A stretch of DNA of 39,877 nt from Prochlorococcus sp. AG-402-G06 (GCA_003277985.1 QCHR01000012.1:1-39877), one strand, 5' to 3'; shown: positions 27,339 to 37,190, counted from the first letter of the stretch. A program made the numbers and translations. The notes: generated from the letters alone by a model not told the origin.

Positions 27339-27895
27339 CTTATATTTAGGAGTTGGCAGGCCCTGAACCATGCTGTAATAGTTTTCCCATCAAGTTTCTC
27401 TCTCCCACTTGCAATGAGTTCATTTAACTTTTCTGGGGTAATTTTTAATACTTCAATATCTTCATCTGCATCGCCCTCAGGTTTCTTTTCGAGTTTAGTT
27501 AAATCTCTTGCAAGGAAAAGATGAATTGTTTCGTCAGAATATCCAGGACAAGGAAGCATCTCTCCAAGATTGTCCCATCTTTTTGCAGAGTAACCACTTT
27601 CCTCTTGAACTTCTCTTTTAATTGAGTCAAGAGGGCTTTCGCCTAATTCTAATGTTCCAGCTGGAAACTCAAGAATTCTTCTTGAGCATGCAAATCTGTA
27701 TTGACGAAGAATAACGACTTCTCCAGAATCAGTTATTGGGACTGCCAATGCAGCTCCTGGATGACGAATGAGCCCAAATTCGGCCTCCATTGAATTAGGT
27801 AAAAGAAATTTATTAATTTCAAAACGAATTTTTTTTGCATCAAGACAAGCTTTTGTCTCAATAATTCCTGATGGTTCAGGCCCTGGAATAGACAT
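27335..27895 (-). CDS. Nudix hydrolase, ADP-ribose pyrophosphatase-like
   Basis: A 186-residue protein with a perfect Nudix box, Gx5Ex7REVxEExG, at residues 80-102. The preceding LRQYRFACSRRILEFPAG matches ADP-ribose/sugar-nucleotide pyrophosphatases, where the RQYR and EFPAG motifs are typical. Likely substrates are ADP-ribose or related nucleoside diphosphate sugars. It overlaps the photolyase start by 4 bases (ATGA), so the two are probably translationally coupled. folK lies 69 bases upstream on the same strand. Confidence 0.92.
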   Translation of the reverse strand: MSIPGPEPSGIIETKACLDAKKIRFEINKFLLPNSMEAEFGLIRHPGAALAVPITDSGEVVILRQYRFACSRRILEFPAGTLELGESPLDSIKREVQEESGYSAKRWDNLGEMLPCPGYSDETIHLFLARDLTKLEKKPEGDADEDIEVLKITPEKLNELIASGREKLDGKTITAWFRACQLLNIR

Positions 27896-27964
27896 GTATT
27901 TTTTTTTTATTCCTATAGGATGACTGATTTTTTGAGAAAAGGTTGGTGATTTTTGTTACGAGTT

Positions 27965-28546
27965 TTATTCTGGCCAAATGCTTTGAGAACTGATTCGTTT
28001 CGGTTTCCCTTGAGCTTTTGATAAAACTTCTGCAAGGGGAATTAAAACAAAGTTTCTTTCACTTAATCTTGGATGAGGCAAAATCAAAGTATCTGTTTTT
28101 ATCTGCAGTCCTCCCCAAGAGATGAAGTCAATATCCAAAGATCTTGGCCCCCAAAAAATTTCTGTATTTTCTCTTTCTCTTCCTGCGACTTTTTCTAACT
28201 CTAAAAATTTTTTCATTAAAGAAATAGCTGCTTTTTCATTTGGGGTTATTGAGGCTAAATTCTCTCCCTCTACAACAAGTACAGTATTAATAAATCTTGG
28301 TTGATCAATTGGCCCTCCCAAAGGATCAGTCTCAAATAAAGGAGCCCATTGAAAAGATAAAGACTTATCAAAATTTTGAGAGTCGATTTTCCGATTATTT
28401 AAAGCAAAAATCCAATCAATTATGCTTTTTTCTATTTGCGGCCTCATGGCAGCGATTGTTCTTATGGGATTACCAAGAATGCCAGGGATATTTGCGCCTA
28501 TTGAGATAACGAGTTTCAATTCTGGTTTTTGTTTTGCATAAGTCAT
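27965..28546 (-). CDS. folK: HPPK, 2-amino-4-hydroxy-6-hydroxymethyldihydropteridine pyrophosphokinase
   Basis: A 193-residue enzyme transferring pyrophosphate from ATP to the pterin in folate synthesis. The signature GPRSLDIDFISWGG near residues 133-146, the SIGANIPG start region, FETDPLGGPIDQPRFINTVL, and LPHPRLSERNFVL are all characteristic. It is divergent from chlD with only a short gap (47 bases to the chosen chlD ATG), so the two promoters must be very compact or overlap the coding sequences. Confidence 0.95.
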   Translation of the reverse strand: MTYAKQKPELKLVISIGANIPGILGNPIRTIAAMRPQIEKSIIDWIFALNNRKIDSQNFDKSLSFQWAPLFETDPLGGPIDQPRFINTVLVVEGENLASITPNEKAAISLMKKFLELEKVAGRERENTEIFWGPRSLDIDFISWGGLQIKTDTLILPHPRLSERNFVLIPLAEVLSKAQGKPKRISSQSIWPE

Positions 28547-28593
28547 GCGAATATTAAAAGACTTTTAAAAATTTGCTTGATTTATCCAACCCT

Positions 28594-30744
28594 ATGGTTT
28601 CCAGTGGATTGAATAACAACAATATGTCTTCGACTTCAAAAGACATGGCTGTCATGGATAGAGCTAATCGAGCTTTTCCTTTGGCTGCAATTACAGGCCA
28701 TGGAGCATTAAAGCTTGCTTTAATGCTCGCCGCAGTTGATCCAGGTTTGGGAGGTGTAATAATTGCAGGTGGTCGCGGGACTGGAAAATCTGTTTTGGCT
28801 AGAGGGTTGCATGCTCTTCTCCCGCCGATTGAAATAATCGATTTAGAAGAATTAGCTAATACTGAGGGTAGTGATGATTCAATTGTTTATCCAGCAGGTA
28901 GAAATTTAGATCCTTCTTTTTTAGGTGATTGGGATGATTTAACTAAAAAACTCTTTAAAAAAAAGATAGGAAGCCTTGAAAATACTGATGACTTAGAAAA
29001 AATCCCTAAAAAAGTTGTCTCGGCGCCTTTTATTCAGGTTCCCTTAGGAGTAACAGAGGACAGACTTGTTGGTGCTGTTGATGTCGCTGCTTCATTATCA
29101 AGTGGGACTCCAGTATTTCAGCCAGGGTTACTAGCTGAGGCTCACAGAGGAGTTTTGTACATAGACGAATTGAATTTGTTGGATGACGGCATTGTCAATC
29201 TTCTTTTGGCTTCAGTAGGGGCAGGTGAAAATAGAGTCGAGCGAGAGGGATTGAGCCTAAGCCACCCATGCCGTCCTTTATTGATTGCGACTTACAATCC
29301 TGAAGAGGGTGCATTGAGGGATCATCTTTTAGATAGATTTGCAATTGTGTTGTCTGCAGATCAATTAATAACTAACGAACAAAGAGTTGAAATAACTCAA
29401 TCTGCCATTTCTCATGGTCAATCTAGTGAAGCTTTTTCTAAGAAATGGTCTGAAGATACAGAATCTTTGTCAACACAATTACTTTTGGCAAGGCAATGGC
29501 TTCCAGATGTTCAGATCAATGAGGATCAAATTGAATATCTCGTTATGGAAGCTATTCGAGGAGGGGTAGAAGGACACAGATCAGAGCTTTATGCAGTAAG
29601 AGTTGCAAAGGCGCATGCTGCCTTGTGTGGAAGAGATTCAGTGGATGCAGAAGATTTAAAGGCTGCGGTAAGACTTGTAATCGCTCCCAGGGCCATGCAA
29701 ATGCCTTTAGAAGAAGAAATGGAGCCTCCAGCGCCTGAAGACCAGCAGCCACCACCACCACCTGAAGACTCCGATGACAATAATGATCAAGAAGAAGATC
29801 AAGAAGAGGATCAGGAAGAGGACCAAGACCAAGAGTCATCACCTCCAATCCCTGAGGAATTTATGCTTGATCCAGAAGCATGTGCTGTTGATCCAGATTT
29901 GTTGCTGTTTTCATCCACCAAATCAAAAAGTGGAAATAGCGGAAGTCGGTCAGCTGTTTTAAGTGATAACAGAGGAAGATATGTTAAACCAATTCTTCCA
30001 AGAGGTCCTGTTAGAAGAATTGCAGTTGATGCCACTTTAAGAGCTGCAGCGCCTTATCAGAAAGCCAGAAGGGAAAGAGAGCCTAATAGGAAAGTTATTG
30101 TTGAGGAAGGGGATTTGAGAGCAAAATTACTTCAGCGTAAAGCAGGGGCACTAGTAATTTTCTTGGTTGATGCAAGCGGTTCAATGGCTCTCAATAGAAT
30201 GCAAAGTGCAAAGGGAGCTGTTATTCGTTTGCTAACCGAAGCTTATGAAAATAGAGATGAAGTTTCTCTAATACCTTTCAGAGGAGATCAAGCAGAAGTT
30301 CTGCTTCCGCCAACTAGATCAATCACTGCTGCGAAAAGGCGACTTGAGGCAATGCCATGTGGTGGTGGATCTCCACTCGCTCATGGTCTAACTCAAGCTG
30401 CAAGAGTGGGAGCAAATGCTTTGGCGACAGGAGATCTCGGTCAGGTTGTCGTAGTAGCAATTACAGACGGCAGAGGTAACGTTCCATTAAGTACTTCATT
30501 AGGTCAACCAGTTCTAGAGGGGGAAACACCTCCTGACTTGAAGCAAGAAGTACTTGATGTTGCTTCGCGATATAGATCACTGGGTATAAAATTGCTTGTA
30601 ATTGATACAGAAAGAAAATTTATTGCAAGTGGTATGGGCAAAGACTTGGCTGAGGCATCAGGAGGTAAATATGTTCAATTACCTAAGGCTAGTGATCAAG
30701 CTATTGCTTCAATTGCAATGGATGCAATTAATAGTGTCTCCTGA
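28594..30744 (+). CDS. chlD: magnesium chelatase subunit ChlD
   Basis: Subunit D of Mg-chelatase, which with ChlI and ChlH inserts magnesium into protoporphyrin IX at the entry to chlorophyll synthesis. From ATG28594 it has 716 residues. An AAA+ domain with a GGRGTGKS loop (59-66) is followed by an acidic, proline-rich linker (about 377-425) and a C-terminal von Willebrand A domain with the MIDAS motif DASGS and conserved TDGRGN. ATG28624 is an alternative start; an upstream TTG (28573) is less likely. It is divergent from folK and convergent with the MCE gene. Confidence 0.96.
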   Translation: MVSSGLNNNNMSSTSKDMAVMDRANRAFPLAAITGHGALKLALMLAAVDPGLGGVIIAGGRGTGKSVLARGLHALLPPIEIIDLEELANTEGSDDSIVYPAGRNLDPSFLGDWDDLTKKLFKKKIGSLENTDDLEKIPKKVVSAPFIQVPLGVTEDRLVGAVDVAASLSSGTPVFQPGLLAEAHRGVLYIDELNLLDDGIVNLLLASVGAGENRVEREGLSLSHPCRPLLIATYNPEEGALRDHLLDRFAIVLSADQLITNEQRVEITQSAISHGQSSEAFSKKWSEDTESLSTQLLLARQWLPDVQINEDQIEYLVMEAIRGGVEGHRSELYAVRVAKAHAALCGRDSVDAEDLKAAVRLVIAPRAMQMPLEEEMEPPAPEDQQPPPPPEDSDDNNDQEEDQEEDQEEDQDQESSPPIPEEFMLDPEACAVDPDLLLFSSTKSKSGNSGSRSAVLSDNRGRYVKPILPRGPVRRIAVDATLRAAAPYQKARREREPNRKVIVEEGDLRAKLLQRKAGALVIFLVDASGSMALNRMQSAKGAVIRLLTEAYENRDEVSLIPFRGDQAEVLLPPTRSITAAKRRLEAMPCGGGSPLAHGLTQAARVGANALATGDLGQVVVVAITDGRGNVPLSTSLGQPVLEGETPPDLKQEVLDVASRYRSLGIKLLVIDTERKFIASGMGKDLAEASGGKYVQLPKASDQAIASIAMDAINSVS
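29785..29826 (+). repeat. 12-bp tandem repeat coding for the DQEE linker of ChlD
   Basis: Three in-frame copies of a 12-base unit (GATCAAGAAGAA and close variants) encode [12 protein letters not shown], followed by DQDQE. This lies in the acidic linker joining the AAA+ and VWA domains. Such repeats are prone to slippage without breaking the frame, so length variation between strains is expected. Confidence 0.85.
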
Positions 30745-30755
30745 AAATTAATGTT

Positions 30756-31601
30756 TTAAGGATATATATCATCAAATAATTTACCCAAACCTATTGTCAC
30801 TCGTTTTAGAGCATCGATAAGTTCTTTGTCTTCCATAATATTTTTCATATCTGAACTCATTTGATCAATTTTCTTTGTTAGCGAACTAGATGTTGAGGCA
30901 AGTTCCTGAATATCTATCAGAGTATCAGGATTGTCTATGCTTTCAAGAATATTATTTAAATGAAAAGCAGCTTTTGTTAGTTCAGAAATTATAGGTTTTG
31001 CTCTTATAAGTTCTGATTTAGACAACAAAACAAGTTCATCAAGATTTGCTTGGGTTCTATCAAATTGTTGGATAGATTCTGATATTTTATTGACTATTGC
31101 TTGCCTATCAGCTTCATCAATAAGCCCATTTATGCCCTCTGCTAAGCTAGATATTCCAACCATTTCTAAACCTTTAATCTTATCTCCATTACATAAGATT
31201 CTTTTGTTTGGGCAATCTTTTTTGACTGTAATTTTTTCGTTTATATTTAATGATTTACCTAATGAGACTAGGGATAATTTAGCGTCTCCTCCAAGCACAG
31301 AACTTGTAACTATCTTGGCAATTACAGGTTTTTGTAAAATTAGATTATCATTATTTAATTTAATTTTAGTTTCAACAGTGTTTGGGGTGAAATTTATCTT
31401 TTGAATAGAGCCAACAATGATTCCTCGATAAGTAACTGGAGACATCTTGGCAAGACCACTTGCATCTTTGAAGCTTGCAGATATCTCCCAGGTTTTAGAA
31501 CCTAAACGATAATCTCTTAGCCAAAGCATTGCTCCTGAAAAGATAACTAATCCACCTAATAGTGAAAAACCAACAAATGCATCTCTTAAACTTCTACGCA
31601 T
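30756..31601 (-). CDS. MCE-domain (MlaD-like) lipid transport protein
   Basis: A 281-residue periplasm-facing protein anchored by one N-terminal helix (about residues 8-28, AFVGFSLLGGLVIFSGAMLWL). An MCE domain follows (about 38-115, SASFKDASGLAKMSPVTYRGIIVG), then a long helical, coiled-coil-prone C-terminal part. It corresponds to MlaD and plant TGD2, the substrate-binding part of a lipid ABC transporter. It lies 4 bases downstream of the ATPase gene. The permease gene is not in this window. Confidence 0.9.
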   Translation of the reverse strand: MRRSLRDAFVGFSLLGGLVIFSGAMLWLRDYRLGSKTWEISASFKDASGLAKMSPVTYRGIIVGSIQKINFTPNTVETKIKLNNDNLILQKPVIAKIVTSSVLGGDAKLSLVSLGKSLNINEKITVKKDCPNKRILCNGDKIKGLEMVGISSLAEGINGLIDEADRQAIVNKISESIQQFDRTQANLDELVLLSKSELIRAKPIISELTKAAFHLNNILESIDNPDTLIDIQELASTSSSLTKKIDQMSSDMKNIMEDKELIDALKRVTIGLGKLFDDIYP

Positions 31602-31605
31602 AAAC

Positions 31606-32391
31606 TTATAAGTCCTCAGGTTGCATAGGTCCTTGAAGATTACCTGTGCGAAATTGTTTTACATAAGAATTTTCACTTTGTTTAAATTGATCTATTGATC
31701 CATCCCATTGAAACTTCCCGTCGTAAAGCAAAATAACTCTATTAGCTGTTCTCTCAATTGTACTTGAAACGTGACTTACTACGATTGAACATCCTCCTGC
31801 ATTATCAGTTGTTTTAATAATTAGATCTTCAATTCGAGTACAAGCCATTGGATCTAATCCAGCAGTTGGTTCGTCATAAAGAAGAAGTGGAACTGAGTCT
31901 GTTTTTTTCTTAGAGCAACTAATTAAGGCACGAGCAAAACTTACTCTTTTTTGCATTCCCCCACTAAGTTGATTTGGAAATTGTTCTGCGACTTCGTATA
32001 AGCCCACTTTCTCTAGAGAATCTATGACTTTTTGGTTAATAATTTCTTCGGAAAAGACTTTTTGCTTTTCAAGTAAAAAACCTACATTTTCCCTAACAGT
32101 TAATGATGCTAATAATGCTGGGTTTTGAAAAACCAATCTCACATCCGGAGGGTTGTTTTGATCAAGCCTTAAATATTTTTGCTCAATACCTGATATGTGA
32201 AGGCTTCCTTTTGACGGTAAGAGCAATCCCGCAAGTAATCGAAGTATTGTTGATTTGCCTGAACCGGATGGACCAACAATTGCCAGCCTCTCTCCAGCAC
32301 GCATAGCCAGATTGACTTCATTGAGAACTTTATTTGATCCCAGCTCTACACTGAGATCCTTCATCAACATTACTTGAGTGTTTTTTGGCAC
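31606..32391 (-). CDS. ABC transporter ATPase, MlaF/TGD3-like
   Basis: A 261-residue ATPase for the lipid transporter encoded with the MCE gene. Walker A GPSGSGKS is at 40-47, signature LSGGMQKRVSFARAL near 139-153, and Walker B LLLYDEPTAGLDP near 164-176. A switch histidine follows in VVSHVSS. The homologous plant system (TGD1-2-3) moves lipid into plastids. The start is GTG32391; ATG32370 would remove seven residues and is possible. Confidence 0.92.
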   Translation of the reverse strand: MPKNTQVMLMKDLSVELGSNKVLNEVNLAMRAGERLAIVGPSGSGKSTILRLLAGLLLPSKGSLHISGIEQKYLRLDQNNPPDVRLVFQNPALLASLTVRENVGFLLEKQKVFSEEIINQKVIDSLEKVGLYEVAEQFPNQLSGGMQKRVSFARALISCSKKKTDSVPLLLYDEPTAGLDPMACTRIEDLIIKTTDNAGGCSIVVSHVSSTIERTANRVILLYDGKFQWDGSIDQFKQSENSYVKQFRTGNLQGPMQPEDL

Positions 32392-32415
32392 ACTCTCTCC
32401 TAATGTTTGTTTACC

Positions 32416-32436
32416 TATCTCATTTTGTATGAGATA
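32416..32436. promoter_or_regulatory. perfect 8-bp inverted repeat between divergent ABC ATPase and yvcK genes
   Basis: TATCTCAT and ATGAGATA are separated by TTTGT. The palindrome lies 25 bases upstream of the ATPase start and about 75 bases upstream of yvcK. It may be an operator or simply a chance hairpin; no T-run follows, so it is not a convincing terminator. Confidence 0.4.
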
Positions 32437-32510
32437 TGTGAATTGGGAAGTTTAATTAGAGTTTATATGAATTAATTAATTTAGGTCTCTTTGTTGAAAT
32501 CTTCTCTAAC

Positions 32511-33917
32511 TTGAATCCATTGAACAAAAGAAGGAAAAGAAAATTAAGAAGATCTACTTTGCGTAAAGGTGTTTTCGCAAGTTTGTCTTTTCAACTCTAC
32601 TCGCGTTTTAAAAGAGCTATTAGATGGCTTTTGCCAGGACTGGTAGTAAAAAGATGGATGATGACATCTGGGTTGGGTTTGTTAATTGCTTTAATTGGAG
32701 CCTCGATTTGGGCTGATCTTCGTCCAATTTATTGGGTTGTTGAAATACTTTTTTGGTTTTTAGGATTCATAACTACTTTTTTACCTAGAACTATTTCTGG
32801 ACCAATAGTTTTTTTCATAGGAATAACTCTTTTGATCTGGGGACAAGGAAGAAGTTTTGAATCTATTAAGCAGGCTTTAGGTTCAAAAAAGGATACTTTT
32901 TTGGTTGATGCATTAAGGGCTAAACAAAAATTGAACAGAGGACCCAATATTGTTGCTATTGGAGGCGGCACAGGTTTATCTTCATTATTAAAAGGCTTAA
33001 AAAGATATAGCAGCCGAATTACAGCAATAGTTACTGTTGCAGATGATGGTGGAAGTAGTGGTGTGCTTAGGAGAGAACTGGGTGTTCAGCCTCCTGGAGA
33101 CATAAGAAATTGTTTGGCAGCTTTAGCAACTGAAGAGCCACTGATAAAAGGCCTTTTTCAGTATCGTTTCACTTCAGGAAGTGGGCTTGAGGGCCATAGC
33201 TTTGGAAATCTTTTCTTATCTGCTTTAACTGCAATAACTGGAAGCTTAGAGACAGCAATTACTGCTTCAAGTAGGGTTTTAGCTGTTCAGGGTCAAGTTG
33301 TACCCGCAACTAATGTTGATGTTCGATTGTGGGCGGAACTTGAAAATGGTGAGCGAATAGATGGAGAATCAGCTATTGGTAAAGCCCGACTTCCAATAGT
33401 CAGAATCGGTTGCTACCCAGCACGACCGCCCGCTTTGCCAAGAGCTCTGGAAGCCATAAGAAATGCTGAGATTATTTTGATAGGCCCAGGAAGTCTATAT
33501 ACCTCAATTCTTCCAAATTTACTGGTACCAGAAATAGTCGAAGCGATTGAGAAGAGCAAAGCACCAAAACTATATATTTGTAATTTAATGACTCAGCCTG
33601 GAGAGACTGATGGGCTTGATGTTACTGGACATGTGAGGGCTATCGAGGCTCAATTGGCATCAAGAGGTATTACTCGGAAAATATTTAGTTCCATACTTGC
33701 TCAAAATGAATTAGAACCTTCTCCATTGGTTGATTACTACAAAACGAAAGGAGCTGAACCAGTGAAATGCAATAAAATTGATCTTTCGCAAAGAGGATAT
33801 AAAGTTTATCTAGCTTCTCTACAGGGGGCAAAAGCCACGCCAACTTTGAGGCATGATCCTAGGAGTCTTGCTTTAGCGATAATGAGATTTTATAGAAGAT
33901 ATAAAAAAGGGAAATAA
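32511..33917 (+). CDS. yvcK: YvcK/CofD-like family protein (gluconeogenesis factor) with membrane anchor
   Basis: 468 residues. A basic N-terminus and two hydrophobic segments (about residues 40-105) precede a CofD/YvcK-like domain starting IVAIGGGTGLSSLLKGLK, with VTVADDGGSSGVLRRE, PPGDIRNCLAAL and the GPGSLYTSILPNLLV motif. In Bacillus and others YvcK binds UDP-sugars and influences carbon flow and cell shape; in cyanobacteria its role is unclear. The start is TTG32511, because no ATG or GTG precedes it in frame; TTG32520 is an alternative. It stops 2 bases before the end of the convergent ndhJ. Confidence 0.9.
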   Translation: MNPLNKRRKRKLRRSTLRKGVFASLSFQLYSRFKRAIRWLLPGLVVKRWMMTSGLGLLIALIGASIWADLRPIYWVVEILFWFLGFITTFLPRTISGPIVFFIGITLLIWGQGRSFESIKQALGSKKDTFLVDALRAKQKLNRGPNIVAIGGGTGLSSLLKGLKRYSSRITAIVTVADDGGSSGVLRRELGVQPPGDIRNCLAALATEEPLIKGLFQYRFTSGSGLEGHSFGNLFLSALTAITGSLETAITASSRVLAVQGQVVPATNVDVRLWAELENGERIDGESAIGKARLPIVRIGCYPARPPALPRALEAIRNAEIILIGPGSLYTSILPNLLVPEIVEAIEKSKAPKLYICNLMTQPGETDGLDVTGHVRAIEAQLASRGITRKIFSSILAQNELEPSPLVDYYKTKGAEPVKCNKIDLSQRGYKVYLASLQGAKATPTLRHDPRSLALAIMRFYRRYKKGK

Positions 33918-33919
33918 AT

Positions 33920-34441
33920 TTAATATGCATCTTGCATTTCGTAAAAATCAGGTTGAACATAGTCTTTTCTTAGTGGCCATCCTTTCCAATCTTCTGGCAT
34001 TAAAAGTCTTTTAGGATGAGGGTGACCTTTGAAGTTAACACCATACATATCAAATGTTTCTCTTTCTTGCCAATCGGCACCCCTGAAAAGACTATACAAA
34101 CTAGGAACAGTTAAGTCTCCATTTCTATCTAGGAATACTTTTAATCTTACTTCGCGAGGAGAAATATCTTTTTTAAAATCGCTCATTTCTATTAAATTAT
34201 AAAAGCAAACAATATTTAAGCCAGGACCTTCATCGTATCCACCTTGACATTGCAAATAATTAAATCCATCATTTTTTAACGCTTCCACTATTGATAAAAG
34301 ATTGCTTGGCGAGATTCTTATAACTTCAACTCCTAAGTGGTCATCTTGGAGAGGGATGTTCTCAAATCCATTTTTGGAGAGCCAACTGCTTATTGGACCT
34401 GAGATTTTTTCTTCAACTACAATTTCCGATTCGTTTGTCAT
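33920..34441 (-). CDS. ndhJ: NAD(P)H-quinone oxidoreductase subunit J
   Basis: A 173-residue peripheral subunit (30-kDa/NuoC type) of thylakoid NDH-1, which takes electrons from ferredoxin for cyclic flow and respiration. The family signature [20 protein letters not shown] is near 131-150, followed by [16 protein letters not shown]. It is the third gene of ndhC-ndhK-ndhJ, 16 bases after ndhK. Confidence 0.97.
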   Translation of the reverse strand: MTNESEIVVEEKISGPISSWLSKNGFENIPLQDDHLGVEVIRISPSNLLSIVEALKNDGFNYLQCQGGYDEGPGLNIVCFYNLIEMSDFKKDISPREVRLKVFLDRNGDLTVPSLYSLFRGADWQERETFDMYGVNFKGHPHPKRLLMPEDWKGWPLRKDYVQPDFYEMQDAY

Positions 34442-34457
34442 TTTTTATAAGAGATGC

Positions 34458-35207
34458 TTAATTACTTGAAAGTTCTTTAGATATTTTTTGAACCTCTTTT
34501 AAAGATTGATCAAATTCTTCAGATAGTGAAGGATTTAAAGCAATTAATTGAGTTTTCGCATTTAAATATTGTCCATTTACTTTTGACTCGGCTCTCTTCA
34601 TTTTATGAGGGATGGTTAAATAACGATGAGTTTGGGTGATCTTTGCTCTTTCAGAGATTGATTCATTGGCAACTTTTTTCCGTAATTTAATTACAGCATC
34701 AAATATCGCTTCCGGTCTTGGAGGACATCCAGGCAAATAAAGGTCAACAGGTATTAATTTGTCAACACCTCTGACTGCGGTGGTTGAGTCTGCGCTGAAC
34801 ATGCCACCGGTAATAGTGCAAGCTCCCATAGCAATTACGTATTTGGGATCTGGCATTTGCTCATAAAGCCTTACAAGAGCAGGTGCCATTTTCATTGTCA
34901 CCGTGCCTGCAACTATTAAAAGATCTGCTTGCCTAGGAGAACTTCTTGGTACTAATCCAAATCTGTCAAAATCAAATCTAGATCCAATTAGAGCTGCAAA
35001 TTCAATAAAACAGCATGCAGTTCCGTAAAGAAGAGGCCATAGACTGCTTAATCTTGCCCAGTTGTGAAGATCTTCAAGGCTTGTAAGAATTATGTTTTCG
35101 CTTAAATCACTTGTTACTTTAGGAGTTCCTACTGGGCCACAGGAAGCTTCTCTAAGATTTCTTACAGCTTCAGAAGAGGGAGATTTTTTCAAGGGATTTA
35201 ACTCCAT
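34458..35207 (-). CDS. ndhK: NAD(P)H-quinone oxidoreductase subunit K
   Basis: A 249-residue NuoB/PSST homologue holding the terminal [4Fe-4S] cluster N2 that passes electrons to plastoquinone. The four ligands are visible: C65 and C66 in [11 protein letters not shown]130 in GACTITGG and C161 in [10 protein letters not shown]. The start overlaps the ndhC stop by 10 bases, as in other cyanobacteria and in chloroplast genomes. A C-terminal polar tail of about 50 residues is rich in Lys, Gln and Ser. Confidence 0.97.
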   Translation of the reverse strand: MELNPLKKSPSSEAVRNLREASCGPVGTPKVTSDLSENIILTSLEDLHNWARLSSLWPLLYGTACCFIEFAALIGSRFDFDRFGLVPRSSPRQADLLIVAGTVTMKMAPALVRLYEQMPDPKYVIAMGACTITGGMFSADSTTAVRGVDKLIPVDLYLPGCPPRPEAIFDAVIKLRKKVANESISERAKITQTHRYLTIPHKMKRAESKVNGQYLNAKTQLIALNPSLSEEFDQSLKEVQKISKELSSN

Positions 35208-35560
35208 TCAAGTGCACCTTTTCTCCATGCATATGCTAGTGCCACAACCAATATTGTGATAAAAACAAGTGCTTCTATAAATGCTAATAACCCAAGTTTG
35301 TGAAATGCAACTGCCCATGGGTAAAGGAACACCGTCTCGACATCAAATATAACGAAAACAAGAGCAAACATGTAGTAACGAATATTAAATTGAATCCAAG
35401 CCCCTCCAATGGGCTCCATACCTGATTCATATGTAAGCTGTCTTTCTCCTGCCTTGCTTTTAGGCGCTATTAACTTATTTGTAGTAAGAGCAAGAATTGG
35501 AACTGCTCCAGAAATAAGAAGAAATCCTAAAAAATACTCATAACCCTGAAGGGAAAACAT
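35198..35560 (-). CDS. ndhC: NAD(P)H-quinone oxidoreductase subunit 3 (NdhC)
   Basis: A 120-residue membrane subunit (NuoA homologue) with three helices. The conserved loop [21 protein letters not shown] is followed by [23 protein letters not shown]. It leads the ndhC-K-J operon and is divergent from rubA. The gap to the chosen rubA start is 84 bases and must contain the promoters for both transcripts. Confidence 0.97.
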   Translation of the reverse strand: MFSLQGYEYFLGFLLISGAVPILALTTNKLIAPKSKAGERQLTYESGMEPIGGAWIQFNIRYYMFALVFVIFDVETVFLYPWAVAFHKLGLLAFIEALVFITILVVALAYAWRKGALEWS

Positions 35561-35644
35561 GAATGAATTACTGATTTAAATTTCAGTCTGACAGTCATTT
35601 TCTAGATTAGTGCCATACAGTTGTTATATGTGAAAGTGAAAACT

Positions 35645-36070
35645 GTGAGTGAAGACCCAAAAACAAAATCAAATCCTTTGGAGGATTTGAATTCCGATGA
35701 AAAACAAAATCAAGTTATTTCTTTTGAACCAAAAAACTCAACTGGGGAATTTGATCCAAAAGCAAATCGCTTCGAATGTATGAGCTGTGGTTTTATTTAT
35801 GATCCTGATGAGGGAATAAATAAGCTAAAGATTGAACCAGGAACGGCATTCTTAGACATAGATAGAGAGAAGTTTAGATGTCCAGTCTGTCGAGTAGGAT
35901 TTGGTGGATACAAGGATATTGGCCCTAAATCAAAGCCTAGTGGATTTGAAGAAAACCTTACTTATGGCTTTGGATTTAATAAACTTCCTTCAGGCCAGAA
36001 AAACGTTCTTATTTTTGGAAGCCTGGCTTTAGCCGCTGCCTGTTTTCTCTCTCTTTATTCTTTGAAATGA
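35645..36070 (+). CDS. rubA: membrane-anchored rubredoxin RubA (photosystem II assembly)
   Basis: A 141-residue protein (from GTG35645) with a hydrophilic N-terminal tail of about 40 residues. A rubredoxin domain binds one iron through C45 and C48 (FECMSCGFIYDP) and C79 and C82 (FRCPVCRVGFGGY). One C-terminal membrane helix (about 120-138) follows. RubA is needed for PSII reaction-centre assembly in cyanobacteria. Starts at TTG35621, GTG35630 or GTG35636 are also open. GTG35645 gives the usual VSE-type beginning but no strong ribosome site is seen. It overlaps ycf48 by ATGA. Confidence 0.93.
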   Translation: MSEDPKTKSNPLEDLNSDEKQNQVISFEPKNSTGEFDPKANRFECMSCGFIYDPDEGINKLKIEPGTAFLDIDREKFRCPVCRVGFGGYKDIGPKSKPSGFEENLTYGFGFNKLPSGQKNVLIFGSLALAAACFLSLYSLK

Positions 36071-37083
36071 AACGTCTGTTTTCAAATGTCATTAATTTGG
36101 CCCTTGTCTTGGTAGTTGGAGTAGCTCTAAGTGGATGTACTGTCAGCAATGCTTCAATTGGCTCGTCAAGCCCATGGTCACCAGTTGACCTAGATACTGA
36201 GGCAAATCCATTAGATGTTGACTTTGTCGATGACAAAAATGGTTTTTTAGTCGGTACGAACAGATTAATTTTGGAGACAAATGATGGAGGAATAACCTGG
36301 AAAGAAAGAAATTTAGATATTCCAAGCGAAGGTAATTTTCGTTTAATAAGTGTTGATTTCAAAGGCCAAGAAGGTTGGATAGCAGGTCAACCAGGATTGA
36401 TTCTTCATACAACTGATGGCGGAAGAAATTGGACTCGCCTTGATTTGGGAAATAAGTTGCCAGGAGATCCTTATTTGATCACAACAATTGATACTGATTC
36501 TGCTGAGTTGGCAACTACTGCTGGAGCAATTTATAAAACTACTGATGCTGGTACAAATTGGGAAGCAATTGTTGTTGATACTTCTGGCTCTGGAGGTATA
36601 AGAGAATTAAGACGCACAAATAAAGGTGGCTATATAAGTGTTAGTAGCCTTGGGAACTTTTTCTCAGTTCTAAGCCCAGGAGAGGAAACATGGAGCCCTC
36701 ATCAAAGAGCAAGCAGCAAGAGAGTTCAAAGTGTTGGCGAACAGCCAAATGGCGATTTATGGATGCTTTCTAGAGGAGCTGAAATTAGATTTAATGAAGA
36801 TCCTAATGAAATCGACTCCTGGTCTAAGCCCATAATCCCAATCGTCAATGGATATAACTATCAAGACCTTGTTTGGGATCCATCTAAGTCGATTTGGGCC
36901 GCTGGAGGAAATGGAACTTTATTAGTGAGCAATGATGATGGAAAAACATGGGAAAAAGACCCGGTTGGTGAATCTGTTCCAACAAATTTCATCAGAATTT
37001 TATTTGTGGACGATTCTAATAGTGACAGTCCTAAGGGATTTGTTTTCGGGGAAAGAGGAAATTTATTGCGATGGCAGGGTTGA
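36067..37083 (+). CDS. ycf48: photosystem II assembly factor Ycf48 (HCF136)
   Basis: A 338-residue seven-bladed propeller protein that stabilises newly made D1 and its complexes during PSII assembly. The lipoprotein signal ends with VALSGC (C24 acylated), which places it in the thylakoid lumen tethered to the membrane. Repeated propeller motifs appear as NDGGITWKE, TDGGRNWTR, TDAGTNWEA and NDDGKTWEK. It is translationally coupled to rubA and lies 107 bases before psbE, as part of the PSII cluster. Confidence 0.96.
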   Translation: MKRLFSNVINLALVLVVGVALSGCTVSNASIGSSSPWSPVDLDTEANPLDVDFVDDKNGFLVGTNRLILETNDGGITWKERNLDIPSEGNFRLISVDFKGQEGWIAGQPGLILHTTDGGRNWTRLDLGNKLPGDPYLITTIDTDSAELATTAGAIYKTTDAGTNWEAIVVDTSGSGGIRELRRTNKGGYISVSSLGNFFSVLSPGEETWSPHQRASSKRVQSVGEQPNGDLWMLSRGAEIRFNEDPNEIDSWSKPIIPIVNGYNYQDLVWDPSKSIWAAGGNGTLLVSNDDGKTWEKDPVGESVPTNFIRILFVDDSNSDSPKGFVFGERGNLLRWQG

Positions 37084-37190
37084 AATCATTAATTTTTGAT
37101 GATTTCCATGACTCTGTGTAACCACCTTGCAACAGAGACCGTTTCTTTTGGTTTCGCTTGATAAGATCACTGAGCTGATTAAGTGAGGCT

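Noticed and set aside
29552-29848. 98-codon minus-strand frame opposite chlD
   Set aside because: It arises from the repetitive acidic linker and codon bias of chlD; it is Leu/His/Pro-rich, resembles no protein known to me, and chlD is certain.
31090-31404. 104-codon plus-strand frame inside the MCE gene
   Set aside because: Antisense shadow of a well-supported gene, with no family resemblance or ribosome site.
36009-36362. 117-codon minus-strand frame opposite rubA/ycf48
   Set aside because: Overlaps two strongly identified coupled genes and has no recognisable features.
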